From Lateolabrax maculatus (lineage: Eukaryota > Chordata > Actinopteri > Acropomatiformes > Lateolabracidae), in assembly GCA_031216445.1 (NCBI GenBank), contig CM062204.1:10656501-10720500 (forward strand): 64,000 nucleotides of DNA, read 5' to 3'. The notes beneath the pieces are model-generated. The model saw only the letters and a program-made list of their open reading frames with translations, was not told the DNA's origin and did no database searches. Shown here in pieces: positions 49,164-62,705 of this stretch. The position numbers were made by a program, and so were the translations under genes. The first letter of the stretch is position 1. Each line of letters begins with the position of its first letter.

Positions 49164-49424
49164 AAGGTGCTTTTAAAATGCATGTGTTTTTGTTTTTTTT
49201 ATCTTTACACCAATGAGCTTCTGTAATGGTGTGTTGAGCTCCTCCGCATAGACACAATACGATGTTTCGTGGTCTGAAACAGTTGTGCACAGCTGTTTCT
49301 ACTCAGACTGATCGAAATCACGTTTCTGCTTCATCTTTTCCTCATTGACATAACTTCAGGTGAATATGATCAGTGTCAAATGAAACTTGATTGATCAATG
49401 GCTTGAGCTCTAAGACTCTAGAAT

Positions 49425-49890
49425 AAAGTGAAAAATGGCCATTACAATTTCGCAGAGCCCAAGGATAAATCTTCAGATTTCTTTTTCTTATCCCACCAGA
49501 AGTCCCCAAAAAAATGTGTCATGTGTCTTATTGAAAAACATAAGATCATGTTTGAGATGCCTGAACCAGCACAGGTTCTGTGTTTTTCTTTATTTTGTCT
49601 GAAGGGTCCCCGGAGCTTCCCCACATCTCAATTTAGAAACCATTGATTCTGATTTATATCATAAAATCTATAAACATGTTTATTGACAAGAAATGTCTGT
49701 CAGTTAGTGGAAACTACTGGAATTACATAATATCCATATGCAGTGCATAATTGATTAATTCTTCAGGCCAAAATGAGAAGTATGTTACATCATTGCAAAT
49801 GTAATATATTTGGGTTTTCTGATTATTCGTTGGACTAAGCAAACAATTTGAAGATGAAATTAATGAATGATAAAATAAGTGTGGGTTGCA
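49425..49890. repeat. Dispersed repeat copy
   Basis: Carries 'gaaaaatggccattacaatttcgcagagcccaagg'-type and 'cgttggactaagcaaacaatttg' sequence common to the family at 28300, 41450 and 52240-54195. Non-coding. Confidence 0.5.
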
Positions 49891-50474
49891 GCCCCTAAGT
49901 CATATGTCCTGTGAGCAACAGTATATTTACATACATCCAGAATATACTGTATTGTACCCATTCATTTCACGTCATCTTCATGTCTGCAAATACATCATTA
50001 AGTGAAATCTATTATTTTTGCTCCGTGGGTGGCTGTATTCTTTCCGTCCACCAGTTCACCAGATGGTGTAGATCCATTGTTTTTACTCACTTTTGTTTGG
50101 ATGAACGCAAACAAACTTAAAACAAAAGAAAAAGCAGTTTGAGAGCTCTGTGTTTAATGACCCGAGTCTAATGGTCACCACATGTGGACCAGTAGGAGCG
50201 ATTTTAGACTTTGTGCCAACACAGGGGCAGATCCAGGGCACGAAGTCTGTTTGGACTCAAGTGCAGTTTAACACTGGTCTGGCCAATAAATCAATATTAC
50301 CTTTTATGGACTTTTTGCTTATTTTCATTATCATGGTATATTTTGATTGGCATGACAAGAGTATATTTAAAAAAAGTACTATTTTCTCAGAAAGTTCTGT
50401 TCTCCATCCATGAATGAGGTCAGTTAGTTCAGGACGGTACAGAAAGATGTGTGGTTCAATGTACTTAAGAACGA

Positions 50475-50990
50475 GAGAGTGAAACATTTTGGGAAATACG
50501 CTTTTTGGCTTTCTTTCCGAGAGTTAGACGATTGATAACCCTCTCATGTCTGTGGGTGAAGTCCAGAGCTGAAGCCGGGAGGCGATTAGCATAGCTTAGC
50601 ATAAAGACTGGAAACCGGGGGAATAGCGAGCCGGGCTTCCTGTAGAGTTTACAAATATGCCTGCCAACACCTCTAAAGCTCACTACTTATCATGCAGTGT
50701 CGTGTTTTGTTTAATCTGCACACAAACGGAAATATAAAATGTTTTATCTAATAGAGTTTTGTGCTGTGACTTTCTTGGCAAACAGCTGCCTTGTTGTGTA
50801 GTTACAGAACGTAGCTCCTGCTAAAACCACATTGTTTTTATATTTGTTTGTGTACAGATTTAAAAAATAATATATAATGTGTTAATCAGCTAGTTTTGGA
50901 GGTGTTTTAATTTTGTAGAAAGGGTAGCTGGGTTAAGGGTCAAGAAGGTGAATTATCACAATTGCCAAAAAGTTTACCTATACCTTTTTA
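50475..50990 (+). repeat. Longest copy of the TTAA-type dispersed repeat
   Basis: Contains ACATTTTGGGAAATACGC, 'cctctcatgtctgtggg', 'gcatagcttagcataaagactggaaac' and 'aacacctctaaagctcac', the full-length blocks that appear truncated at 111, 6979 and 39938. The right edge near 'cctttttaaagg' is approximate. Confidence 0.6.
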
Positions 50991-52239
50991 AAGGTCAAAG
51001 GTCATGTTTAGAATTTAGATTAACAACTCATTCTTAAACTAAATTATACACTTCCTGCTTCTCTGTCCCAGCTCATTAACAGTAAGGGCATTTACTACAC
51101 TTGACTCCCTCGGATGTTTGTATTCTTCTGGTTTTCGTGCCAGTCGCATGACAGAAACATCATCAATACGCCCACTCGCTCGCTATGAATTCTCCAGACA
51201 AAGACCTGCTCCATTCATGCGGATTGGACATTAGACAGACTTTATATTGGGGAGCTGAGTGGGTAAAGTCAGTTTAATGTCCGGTTCTCACACACAGCTC
51301 CTCCGGGTAATGTCTACATTAAGTTCAGGGTTCGGTGCATGTGTTAAAGAGGCTCATGAATCATGACTTTGGGAGTTGTGTGGAGTAAAGAGGTGTCATG
51401 CCAGCACTGGATCTGTCAAAGTAGGCCTGTCATCTACCTAATGGCAAACTCTTGCCAAAATGAGCATTAGCCTGATGAGTTTGCCACACATCTTGTGTGG
51501 GAAACAGAAAACTCCCAGCCAGAAATACACCTCACATCTTCATCGTCCCCAGACAATTGTTTTAATGAGGAGTTTGTGGTATTTGAAGACACTACTCTCT
51601 TTTATTTAGTTCTTCTCTGTCTCTAGTGAAATTTGTTGTGCACTTTCATGTTGGGCCATTATCTCTGGCATGTTACTGTTAACACATACTTGAGATTCTC
51701 TCACTCTGTCCAGCCCGTACTGACAGACTTGTACTGTTTGCTATGTAGACGCTCAGTTCTGCAACAGATGCAGAGACTCTATTGTTTTTCTGTTGAGCCC
51801 CTTCCTGTGAAATAAGTTATTTTCTAGTTTCTATTTTATCTCGTACTGTGTTTCACCGTCACCCCCGTCCAAACAGTAACTAGAGCTGCCTTCAGGTTTC
51901 TGAGATGACACACAAACCTGCTGCTGGTTACACGTATCAAAGTCCTGCCTGCTGTAATAACTGCTGTGAACTGAATGTTTGAGCAAACACGCCCTTTAAC
52001 CTGAGCGCCTTATTGGCCTTCAGGCAATGTGTCTCTGTTGTGCTGCTTATGTGCAATAAAGTGATTGCCAAGTAACAGGCGGTATAAACTGTATTCTAGA
52101 CAAACGGGGTGCCTTGATTACCTCAGAATCTTGTTGATATTTACTGAATGATTGCACTCTGCGCTGCGAGTTTAGTGCTTTTAATCTCATGGAACATGAG
52201 ACAAAATGAGTAGGAAACAAACACCAGAACGTCTACATT
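50991..52239. other. Non-coding stretch, no feature seen
   Basis: Unique-looking sequence, moderately AT-rich, with no supported exon. It is probably intronic if the 48894 exon is real. Confidence 0.4.
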
Positions 52240-54195
52240 TTCTTTGACTACTGGGCCAAACTCCATCTGCTCATGTGAAATAACAGAAAGCTCCAGAACA
52301 GCCACTAAATGGACCTTGAGGTGAAATTGTTTTGTCAGGGTCAAAAATGAACTTCGAAACTGTTGGACAGGCAAAACCAGACATTTAAAAACATCACTTT
52401 GGGCCCCACTGGAAATTGTGATGGGCATTTTTTTACACAATTTTTATAAACAAACACAATTAATCGAGAATGAAAATAATTATTGTTTGCAATTATTGGT
52501 TTTGATGTATTTTCACTTTAATGCAAACGAGTCAAAGGCTTTGGTTGATAAGAAAAAGCCCAACTGTTCCTGATGCCCAGATAACGTACATGCGGCTCTC
52601 CCCGGCAGTGTTTGGAGGCAGAATGTGTCGAGTTTGTTGCATATTGATGGATCATTAGGCATTACTCCACACGGAGGTGAAGAAACCAATTAAAGGGTAG
52701 TAGGTCATTGGTTAATTATGTAACCAGGTCAGACTGTCGACGTCTGTATGTGTGTAGGTGTTGGTAATATCGTGTAGTTTTGTGATCAATATGGAGGTCT
52801 GTGACTAATCATTATTTTAGTATTATCAATTAGTTTTAGATTCATCCAAAGATATTCAATTTACAATTACACTGTATAAAACTGAGAAAAGCAGAAAATC
52901 CTAATAAGTACAAATAAGTACATCCTCACAGAGCCACTGGCATGAGTGTCGACTCTTAGTCCTTAGTCTTAGTCTTTTTTTTTTTAGTTAATAGTTTAGT
53001 CTATGAAAGGTCAGAAATATTACCATCCCAACATCAAACAGCCCAAGACACTATCTTCAGATTGCTAGTTTTATTACCATAGATATGAACTTTACAACAA
53101 TATGAAACAGAGAAAAGCAGCAAATCCTCATATTTGAGCAGCTGGAACCAACACATTGATTACGTAAATGTGTGTAGTTGTGTGACTTAGCAACAGCTGA
53201 AACTGTGTGTGTGCCATGTTTTCCTTTTTTCCCATAATGCCAGATTATATCACTGATTTAGTAACAAGAAACAGCCTAAAGGTGAATGAGATCATCTCAC
53301 ATGTCCTCTGTTGCCTCACTATCAGAGTCAAACAAGACATTGTGCCTTGAGGTGGTGGAGGACCTGATGTTGCCACTAAACGAAGCCTCATACATGACTA
53401 TACCTCCAGAACAAAAACCCGCAGGGGCCTTAAGTCTCTGACTCCTCCACCACCACCACCACCACCATTGGCACCACTCCCCGTGTGGCTCACTCAACAC
53501 CAAACCTGATGAAGGCGTCCCTCCCTGCCCAGCAGGGCTGAGGTGACTTCATTGTGTTTGTGCACTGTTACATTTAAACCTACTGTTCTCAAACTGTCAG
53601 TGTACCAGTTGAAACCTGCTTGTATAATATCTCTGTCAGGATTCTTAAACAATTATATTATCTACAAAACTTTGTGAATAATGCACTTCATTCTGTTCAA
53701 ATTTTAATTTTGTTTAGTAACTAAATTCATACTGTAAGTAACCTCTGCTGAACAGTGACCCCTCTAGCCATTGACAATTACTGCATAAAGTTAAATGCTA
53801 AAATGCAGTGTAACAGTAGCAGTAGAAAAGAGTCCTAAAATCAGCAAACTCACTCAGTAAAGTCTGTTATTCAGCAATATCTGTACTTTCATTATTTTAC
53901 ATTACCCACTATAAGCTAGTGGTCGTACCACCCAGAGCCAATAAGACTTTGATATTTGCATCCCCAAAGCAGAATTGAAACTGCCCAATTATTTTCATTA
54001 TCAATTATTCACTCACCAGTTTTCCAGGTGACGTCTTTCTTGTTTTTTCTGACCGATGGTTTTCAACTCAAAAGTATTCAATGTTGTAAAACTGAGAAAA
54101 AACGGCAAATCCTCATATTTGAGAATCTTTAACCACATCTGAATATTCACTCGAATGATTAATCGATTATCAGAATAGTTGCTGGTTTATTTCCT
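52240..54195. repeat. Cluster of degraded dispersed repeat copies
   Basis: Fragments at about 52240-52520 (inverted), 52780-53170 and 53960-54195 share 'tattcaat...ttgtaaaactgagaaaa', 'gcaaatcctcatatttgag' and 'gattaatcgattatcagaatagtt'. These are several insertions of one family, separated by unique DNA. Confidence 0.55.
53297..53503 (-). other. Unassigned open frame with acidic end
   Basis: A minus-strand frame ending HNVLFDSDSEATEDM before a TGA. The upstream part is a (CCA)n-encoded W run and is surely not protein. The last 35 codons could be a terminal exon or a relic of one. No family was recognised. Confidence 0.15.
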
Positions 54196-56078
54196 GTTCT
54201 CTTTCAGCTCTGTTTTGCCTGATTTCCTCACTTGCCCTCTTTTTTTGCAGCGAGATACTGTACATGTCTGATCTGCACCTCTGTAGTTTGAACGCAGAGG
54301 TGTGAGCAGTGATTGACATGGTAATTATGCCTCATCAACGCTCTCCGTCAAGTAGACAGATGTTGAAATTTTAAGTGGATTCATTGCCTGACAATTTGTG
54401 TTGTAATCAAATCTAATCTTTGAAATTACAGCAAGATGTTTATTGATGGATTTTTATATTTGTGAATCACTTGGTGCTTGATGCACTCAAGGCAGCAGCC
54501 AAACTGAACAAACCTGCCATATTTAAGTGCACAGGCTTTAGGAAACAATCTGCCGGTGGATGTTCAGGATGATTACAGTACTTGTCCTGACAATGGTTTG
54601 GAAATCCTAAAATGCTCTTATGTAACCTGAGAGTCTGCACGTGACCGCAGAACCTCTCACTGTTATTGTCACACACAGGCCGCCTAAAGACCACCGCCTT
54701 CCTCCAACAAACCAGCTCCTGCTGTTTCTTGTCCCTGCAGGGCAGGGTAATTTACACAGCAAAGCATAATGACTTTTAAATCAATAGCTTAAAAAGACCT
54801 GTTTGTATTTCCAGCTTGTGCTCCTTCTCTTTACCGTTACATCACTGTCACTCAGATCACTCGTGGCAGGTTGTCCTGCACGTTTCTGACATGACAGCTG
54901 TCCGGCTGTTTGGGGATTATCTGGTGCTGCTCCCACGTGGGGCAAACAGGGAGGGGATTACTTTAAAAAAAAAAAACAGAGACAGAGAGAGAGAGTCTGT
55001 GGATTTGTGCAATGTCAAGCTCACAGTGCCTTTGTACAAGTTTTTTTTTTTTAAGCTGCAGGGAGGTGACACTGTGAAGGCCACAGGAAAGAGGAAACCT
55101 CAGCGCTACATCAGGACACTGAGTGAACCAAACTGTCCACTGGTTAGCCCCTTAATGATCGGCAGCCCCAGGTTCTGCCTCTCATGTATTAACTCTACAT
55201 CTGAGTTGCTGACCTGACGATCAGTTTTCTGAAAAAGCAATAGCTGGCGATCTTTGAAAAATCCTGGAATACATTTTAAGAAATGTACCGCTGTTATGAA
55301 GATATTTTCAAAAGACTCAAATATTCTGCCAGCTGCACAATTTCTAAAACATTTCCCAAATTGTGGCTGTTTCCTATTCTGGTAGTTTGGAATAGCATAC
55401 TGTTTCTTTTTGCCCATTGTGTATGCATGTAAAAATATATAATTATTTTTGTATGAACATCAATTTAGATTTATAATAAAACTATTAATTTTGGTTTACA
55501 TTGTACAAATTGAGTAAGAACATTTCCAGCTAGCATTTGTTTGGATTAGGATGCAGAGTTTCAAATTGGGAAATTAGTTCGAAATCTTGTAGCGGATTAA
55601 ATATTTTCATTTTTATCCAGATGGTTAGAAGAGTCTTTGAAGAATCTGAAAACACCTTCTTAACAGCAGTGAGTGTTGTTTATTTTTTAGATAAATGTGA
55701 CAATGTGATTTTTATTTCTATGAATTGACTTTACACAACATAGTTATATGTGCATATAAACAGTAAATACAGGTCATCCAGGTCTCCATCCACTAAAGTC
55801 CATGTCCTCCGGCGATCCCTGTACCCACCTCTGCTGGTCTTTTCTAACTCGTTAATCGTCTTGTGACCCCCAAACCACTGTCTCAGACCTTTTCTTTCGT
55901 CATTGTTCAAATAGATTTTTCGCTCCTCTGGTTAAAACATCAGCAGCTACAAGATGTATTTATTTAGGCAACACTGTTTCAGCGTGCGCTCCTGTTGTTT
56001 CTGGAGTCGGGGGGGGGTCTTATTCGTGAGGCAGATGGGTCAGCAGAGCCTGATTCATTATTCATGAGAAGTAGATGG

Positions 56079-56079
<1 letters not shown>
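54196..56079. other. Non-coding stretch, no feature seen
   Basis: AT-rich with poly-A/poly-T tracts. The open frame 54816-55217 has no domain or splice support. Confidence 0.4.
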
Positions 56080-56113
<34 letters not shown>

Positions 56114-56142
56114 TGTCTGTGTGTGTGTGTGTGTGTGTGTGT
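56080..56142. repeat. (TG)n microsatellite
   Basis: About 30 TG units interrupted by a short TCTG block. Confidence 0.95.
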
Positions 56143-56394
56143 TCACCATATTGATTCTAGAGCCCTAAAGTAGCCCTAATGGTTGTACCTCATGTAAAAT
56201 GCTGTCGGAGCAAATGAATGGTTGCTCCCTGACAAGGCAAGTGGCAACTGTGTACATTAGTTTATTAGACTCAACCAGAGTCTTTCAAATGCTGTTCACA
56301 GATGGATTCACAAGTTAATTGGAGTAAATGCTTCAACCTACAGTACAAGATTCTTCATAGTATGTGTAGGGTCAAAGCAGCTCATGTTATGTTG

Positions 56395-56660
56395 TAAAAC
56401 AGGGATGGCAATTTCGGTCGACCACTGGTGCAGACTGAAATATCTCAGCAACTATTGGATGGATTTTAAAGACATTTGGTCTCGGTCCCCAAAGGGTGAA
56501 GCCTTTTATGTTTTTGGTGATCACCTGACTTTTCTTCTGGTGTTCTCTGTATGTTGACGTTTCAATTTTTTTCAGTGAAATTTCTCATCTGCTGTTGGAT
56601 GGATTGACATGAAATGTGGTACAGACACTTACGTTTCTCTCAGGATGAAATTGTATTAAT
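56395..56660 (+). repeat. Interspersed teleost repeat
   Basis: Contains 'gaaatatctcagcaactattggatgg' and 'tggatggattgacatgaaatgtggtacaga' type phrases. These are, as remembered, from a very abundant teleost interspersed repeat. The 'ggatggatt' block occurs twice within the copy. Confidence 0.5.
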
Positions 56661-57126
56661 TTTATTAAGCCCTTTTTTAATTTTTAATAGTTTAAATTTG
56701 TCCATTATTTTGGTTTGGTTTACGAAATACCTGCAACTGATGACATCCTCGTCCGCCTTACTTTGTCTTACTTTGGCTGTACTTAGGCACCACTGTGCTT
56801 ACAGCCTGACTGAATTCTTCAGAATCAGAATTTCCTACATGTTGAATAAAAACTGATGTGCAAATACTAGTTTTCAGCCCAGTTTTGAATGTTGCATGCA
56901 CCTCAAAGTGTTCTCAACTGGAGTTATTTTTCCTCGGTGTGAGTGAAACACTTGGGCAGTTGCACGTCCGGGACCTGCACATTCTGTGTGTCGAGTATCA
57001 CAACAGAGTTAATGCAGTTAGCTAATGGGGCTGATCTGATTAGCAGTGGCCTCCCTCGGCCTGATAACAGGGCGTGCACTGCAGCAGTACGCCGTCTGTG
57101 TATTGTTTACAGAGAGAGCCAGAGCC

Positions 57127-57136
57127 TATATAAAGG
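57127..57136 (+). promoter_or_regulatory. Canonical TATA-like box without a visible gene
   Basis: TATATAAAGG lies in unique sequence with homeodomain-type TAAT cores nearby (57010-57050). No open frame follows. It could be a non-coding RNA promoter, an enhancer, or chance. Confidence 0.2.
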
Positions 57137-57760
57137 CAAGCTAATCCCCTTGAGTCACAGAAAGTGAAACTCACCTTGACGACAGTTACTATGGTTAGGA
57201 TGCATGGATGGCCTTAGCCGGCGAGGCCCACAGACACTGTATTAATTTAAGTGATAAGGATCCTGTGACGACTTTGGTTTGCTCTGAGAAAAAGCGTCGT
57301 CTTTGCTGAATAATTGATCGTCCTTCAGCCAATTTGTCATTTAATATTTATTACGTATAGCCTATATCACATGGTGAATTCTGCAATAAAATGCATCTCT
57401 TTACCATATGAATTCCCAAGGCAGCGCCTCTTGAACTAAATTTAGAACCTCAAACCTCATTTTGCGTTGTTGCACATATTTCCCCCCTTCCTTCCTCCCT
57501 TTGATGCTGAACATTTTTAATTGTGTCAGGAGCTCTTGCTGCTAAGGCTGTCTGCAGAGCAGCTTCACTAAGTTGTAATTAATACAAGATAACAGAAACC
57601 CTCTGGAGGCTACGACCTGAGACACACTCCACTGCCTCTATTCTACGATGTGACATGATCCATAATTATAATTACCCCTTGGGATGTGGGGGAGAATTTT
57701 ATTTTAAGTGTCCTAGAATTCTTCAATAGGAAAGATCCACATACTGTTAAAACCTTTGGC

Positions 57761-57762
<2 letters not shown>

Positions 57763-57818
<56 letters not shown>
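57763..57818. repeat. (GT)n microsatellite
   Basis: About 28 uninterrupted GT units. Confidence 0.95.
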
Positions 57819-59968
57819 GTCTCTAACATAAGCTGCTAACTTTAGCATGTCAAGTTAACAAGCTTAATACCTACAGTAGTTACGCTACTTCCAAAGCCAT
57901 GTTTTGGGGGTTACTGGAAAAAGAAAAAAAGAAAAAGCTCCGTTCACATCCATTATGCAAGAGCTGATCCTGGATTTTAAGTGTAATTTTAGTTCTATGT
58001 TTAGTAAACAAATCAACAATATGGAAGTACTGCTAAGTGCATGTGGAGCTCTCTCTCTCTCTCTTTCTTATGTGATCATTATGTGTTGTGTGCACTCCAG
58101 CCTCCATCCAGCATGTCTTGAGACTTACCGTAAGTCAATAAAGGAATTGACTTGGTTTCCAGCTCATCAAACCCAGCCGGTGTTTGTTGTAGTACTCCTG
58201 GATGCCAGGCGTTTGTGTTTACGCATGTTTGTCTGCAAGATTGCATTCTTTGTGCCTATAATCATCATGGTTGTATGTGTGAAAACAGATTCAATATACA
58301 ACAGATTTTAACTTACATGTGAATCTTGATGATTAAAGTGAGTAAAGTGCATTTTTCTGCAAGCGTTTCTTTGATGTGAATTCAGGGATTATTGGCTGTA
58401 CAAACTGTCTTTCGCTGCCAAAGTTGATGTAAGTGAGGCTGTGATATCACTGAATGGGAACGGTTTCAAGCAGCTGTGTTTATGTAGATATTGGTGTGAA
58501 TCAGACATGAAAGAACAAGGTGCACTGCACAGGCATGCAAACATGTGAATCATGTAAGATTTAAGGTAACTGGAGCTGAGATCACCATCACAAGATGTAC
58601 TTGTTTTGTCTATATGATGAAATGTGACTCTTTATTTGAAACCACAGATATCAGCAACATAGTTTTAAAATGACTGTTGATCATCTTATCAAATCCTTTT
58701 GTTCCCCACGTCACTTCCTGTCGTCTGATTGCTGTCATTCTTCTGTCTCTGATCTGCTTGAATGGATCACAATTTAGTCGGCCATCACCTCTGACCCGTT
58801 TCTGAAGCAAGCTGAATATATTAGGCAGCAAGTGAACAGTCAGTTCTTGAAGTTGATGAGTTGGAAGTGTAAGGCTTTGACACGGGCCAAATTGTGACGG
58901 CTGAACGACTGGGTCAGAGCATCTCCGTAACGGCAGGTTTTGTTGGGTGTGTTTCATCACTGAACAGCAGTGGCAAAGCAGTTACACTCTGATGTTTCAA
59001 TAGGAAATCAAACTCACAATGTGCAATAGAGCACATGGAAAGTAGGGAAAATGTATTTCTCTCTCCCCCCCAAAAGAAATCTATAACATTTAAAAAAATG
59101 TATGTTGTTTCCATTACAATAATCTTTACTTAAATACTAAACTTTCTTTTATGCTCATTCACCCACATTACCCCAAAATTGAGGTTTAGAATTCCACAAG
59201 TAGCTCATACAGTATGAATTGGAACATTTTAAAATGTTTTGACTTGTAGAATCAGAATCTTTCCTGTGTGTCCGTGCAGACGTGGCTCCACATTTGCACA
59301 GTGAAGCAACAAAACCACGACATGCAAATGAATGATAAGTTGAAAAAGCTTGACCTTTCTTTTGTTGTGTACAGTGCTGCTCAGTACTCGCACATGAGTG
59401 CCATACCAAGTCATGCAAAATGGTTTTATTTCTACAGTAGAAAGGTGTTGCCCTGACCAGTCATTTAGACATTTGCTTTCTGAATAACCCGTGTAAATTA
59501 ATCTGTCTTTAATGGAGGTTTCTGTGTACACTGGACTTCAGTAGCTCCAGATGACTTATTCAATCACTGGCTGCACCTGCTCAGTTAAGTGTATCCTTGA
59601 ATGGGACTGCAATATTTGCTCATTGGGTGAACACTTGACCATTTAAATCTCATATTGGAAACCCCTCGGCTCAAGCACAAAACGCCTTAAACCCCACTAC
59701 AGCAGTTTTAGGCCCCAAACTGGCACTGAAACCAGGTGTTTACCAGTCAAAACACAGTCAGACGGCTAATCAGGAATGACAAAGTGAGGGAAGGGAAGGT
59801 CATTGTGTCTTTGTAGTGTCAAAGGCTCTGGCCTATTTTCTCACAGCAGCCAGCTATTAGCCTGCGACCGTGTGATCTGTGATTAGAGAGCAAGCCTTGT
59901 GGTAGGAGTTCTTTGGAAAGAGTCACAAGCTTTTAGGACTCATGCCCTGTCCTTATTGATAATTGCTG

Positions 59969-59969
<1 letters not shown>
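57819..59969. other. Non-coding stretch, no feature seen
   Basis: No supported exon. The open frame 57904-58311 runs through a CT microsatellite and lacks domains. Confidence 0.4.

Positions 59970-60004
<35 letters not shown>
59970..60004. repeat. (CA)n microsatellite
   Basis: About 17 perfect CA units. Confidence 0.95.
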
Positions 60005-60007
<3 letters not shown>

Positions 60008-61434
60008 AAACGCCAAGGTCTGATCCAGAACCAAGAACTGAATGAAAGGAAATACAGCAACAACGAGGGGAACCTCGTCTGCCAGCAAGGTGTTCATAAA
60101 TCAGAGCTATCAGTCTACTTTGATAAGAGCAGGTAGATACATGTTGACGTTGTCCAATCACTCCACTGTCTGTCTGGTTGATATCATTGACGCACCTTTG
60201 GCACAGTCATACTGGGTATTGAACATTAAATTTGGAAAGCTGCCTGAGTGTGTGGGGTCAGATCACACCAACCTCAAGTATTTTCAAGTTATATCAGTAT
60301 TCTGTTCTATTCTGCAAAACAGCTGGTTCGAGAGCGTTGTTCAGTTTTACATATGAATGGTCACTGTCTGTTGATGTTAGGGTGAGGTGTGTATTGAATG
60401 TTGTGTCAAACTCCTGCCTCTGGTGGGCCAACCACTTCCCACATCTGTATCAGTTTGTGTGTCCTGCTTCTTATCTCAAAGACAGCGTGTGACCATTGGA
60501 CTTTGTTGTGTATTTGGGCCAGCTTTATCAGTAGTGTATACGTATGTGTGTTTGTGTGTGCACACCAAGCAGGCACAATTTTGAGCTAGAATCACTTGGA
60601 CAAACATTTTTTGTATGTAGATTTTACATACAAAATATTTCTTTAAAGTACAAAACTTACAAGACTACAAATTAAGTTAAGGGAAAATTCGAAAAAGGTG
60701 AAAAAGAAAGAAAATGGGCAATGAACCAGCATTAAAAACATCTGGAACACAATAATATGGGATAAAATCCAAGTTCTACACCTGTACCTCACTAAAATCT
60801 AACCATTAGATACAGGTATAAATAATCAGGATAATCTGAATACTTAACCACTGGTGGGCCGACATGCACGTTTGTGCAATATCAACGATTGATCAGCCCC
60901 CCGGCCACAGCCCTGTTTGACCATGTGAAGGCCAGCTTTTTTCACTCCGTCCTCTTATCGACCTGTTAACCTCTCCTAGCCTCTAGTGCTAATGTGGCAT
61001 TATGTAATGTATCAGTTTGACCGGAGTGATTGCCGCTGCTGTCCAGCTGAAGCCATGTGAATGGTTGAATGGGTTTTTGAAGCAGCTGGGCATTCTGCCA
61101 AATAATTCAGCCCATCTAATTTTGAGTGCAGGTCGCATTTCTTTGCATGTACTTGAAGGTTTTTAGTGGGATGAACTTCACAGAGGACAGATGGTTTGAG
61201 AGGGAATGCCAGAGATTATAACATTAAGTGGAAATATTAGTTTGGTATGTGTGAAGTGAAGAACATCTGGTCTTCACTCTTACACAGTTCAACTTATGAA
61301 TTAATTAAATGATACAGTGAGTCGGTATTTTTAATCTATAAAACAGCTAATAGTCAGGAATGCAAAGGAAACAAATCCCTTTTTGTGTCTTCCTAATTTA
61401 GCCTCTTTCTAATCTACATAAAAAACTGTAGATG

Positions 61435-61540
61435 TGACAGGAGGGAGAGAGAAGGGGATGACCTGCAGTAAGGGTCCCTGGCCAGACTCGAACCTGAGAT
61501 GTTGGGATTAGATTTAGTTCAAAGAGGCATTCTACCAATT
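61435..61540 (-). mobile_element. tRNA-derived SINE, second copy
   Basis: The minus strand shows A-box-like TGGTAGAATGCCTC, then the B box GGTTCGAGTCTGGC (61481-61494), then 'cagggacccttactgcaggtcatcccc' and a polypyrimidine body. It has the same architecture as the 45038 copy but is more diverged. Confidence 0.55.
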
Positions 61541-62199
61541 TCACACATGAAGGTCAATTTACTTGTTTGAGCTCTGTGCAGGATAATCAATTATGAAAAT
61601 AATTGTTAATTGAAGCCATTTACAATACTAAATCACTGGAGTAGCCCTTTAAACTTCTGGGCCATGTGTATGACCGTTTTTTTTTAATTCTACTGCACTT
61701 TTGTTTTCCTTTAGTAAATTAGGGGAATGCATTTCTTTGTTTTATAGAAAGAACTTGCCTTGAAATGACTTCCGTCAGACTTTCTAGGATTAGGAATTTA
61801 CAACCAAGGAGAGAAATAGGAAACGATTAATGTAATGTGTGTTTATTAGCCAGCAATTAATGAAAAGACACATTTTGCAGAGTAAGTAAGTTATTATTGA
61901 GAAACAAGGGTGAAGAGGAGTGTTTCTCCTTAAAGATCAGGCGAGAAATCCTGATTGAGCAAACACTGGCGGAGTGACAAGAGGGAGCGGCGCTCAGAGA
62001 AAGAGGGAGTGTGATTACCTGTGTGTGTGTGTGTGTCTTTCTCCGTCTTTCTCTCTCTCTCTTGCTCGCTCGCTCGTAGTCACCTCCCTCTCAGGGAGTG
62101 TACACACTCCTGCGCTCTCCCTGCTTGTTCACACATGCACTCGGCTTCATGCTGCACACACACCCACTGTCTCCTCTGACTGTCTGTATGTGTGGACTG

Positions 62200-62456
62200 T
62201 GCACATCAAAGAAGAAGAAGCTTGGTTAGGACTCTGCTCGGAGGGGATAGTAAGATTTTGGACAGCTGCTGCTTGTGTGTGTGCTTAGAAGAAGAAGCAG
62301 TGTTGATCCATGTGCTTGAGATAAGGCAAGACAAGTGATTTCTTGTGTGAAGGGAGTTTTTTTTTTTTTTTTTGCCACTCAGACACAGAGACCTAACTTT
62401 TCCTCACTCAAGGACCCACTGCTCCTTCTTGTGCCAGTGACGACTCACTCGACAGG
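62200..62456 (+). other. Candidate alternative non-coding first exon
   Basis: The sequence ends CGACAGG|gtgagt, a strong donor. It is preceded by pyrimidine-rich and GAAGAAGAAG stretches and a change from AT-rich to mixed composition from about 61970. It could be an alternative promoter and first exon of the gene whose candidate start is at 48894. There is no clear ATG-initiated coding sequence. The exon start is unknown. Confidence 0.25.
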
Positions 62457-62633
62457 GTGAGTGCTGCTGAACTCCCAGTTTGACTTTCTTACTCCGTCTT
62501 GTTCAATTGCACGCTCTGTCTCTCTCTTCCGTGTTGTCTCTCTCTTGATTTCTTTCATGTCCTCCTCCCTCAGATCTGTCTCTGCAATTTGGCATTCGGT
62601 TATTGATCTTTTTACTCTTTAGACCTCTGTCCA

Positions 62634-62637
<4 letters not shown>

Positions 62638-62703
<66 letters not shown>
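62638..62703. repeat. Long uninterrupted (GT)33 microsatellite
   Basis: The longest perfect dinucleotide tract in the window, about 33 units. It lies 180 bases after the candidate donor at 62457. Confidence 0.98.
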
Positions 62704-62705
<2 letters not shown>

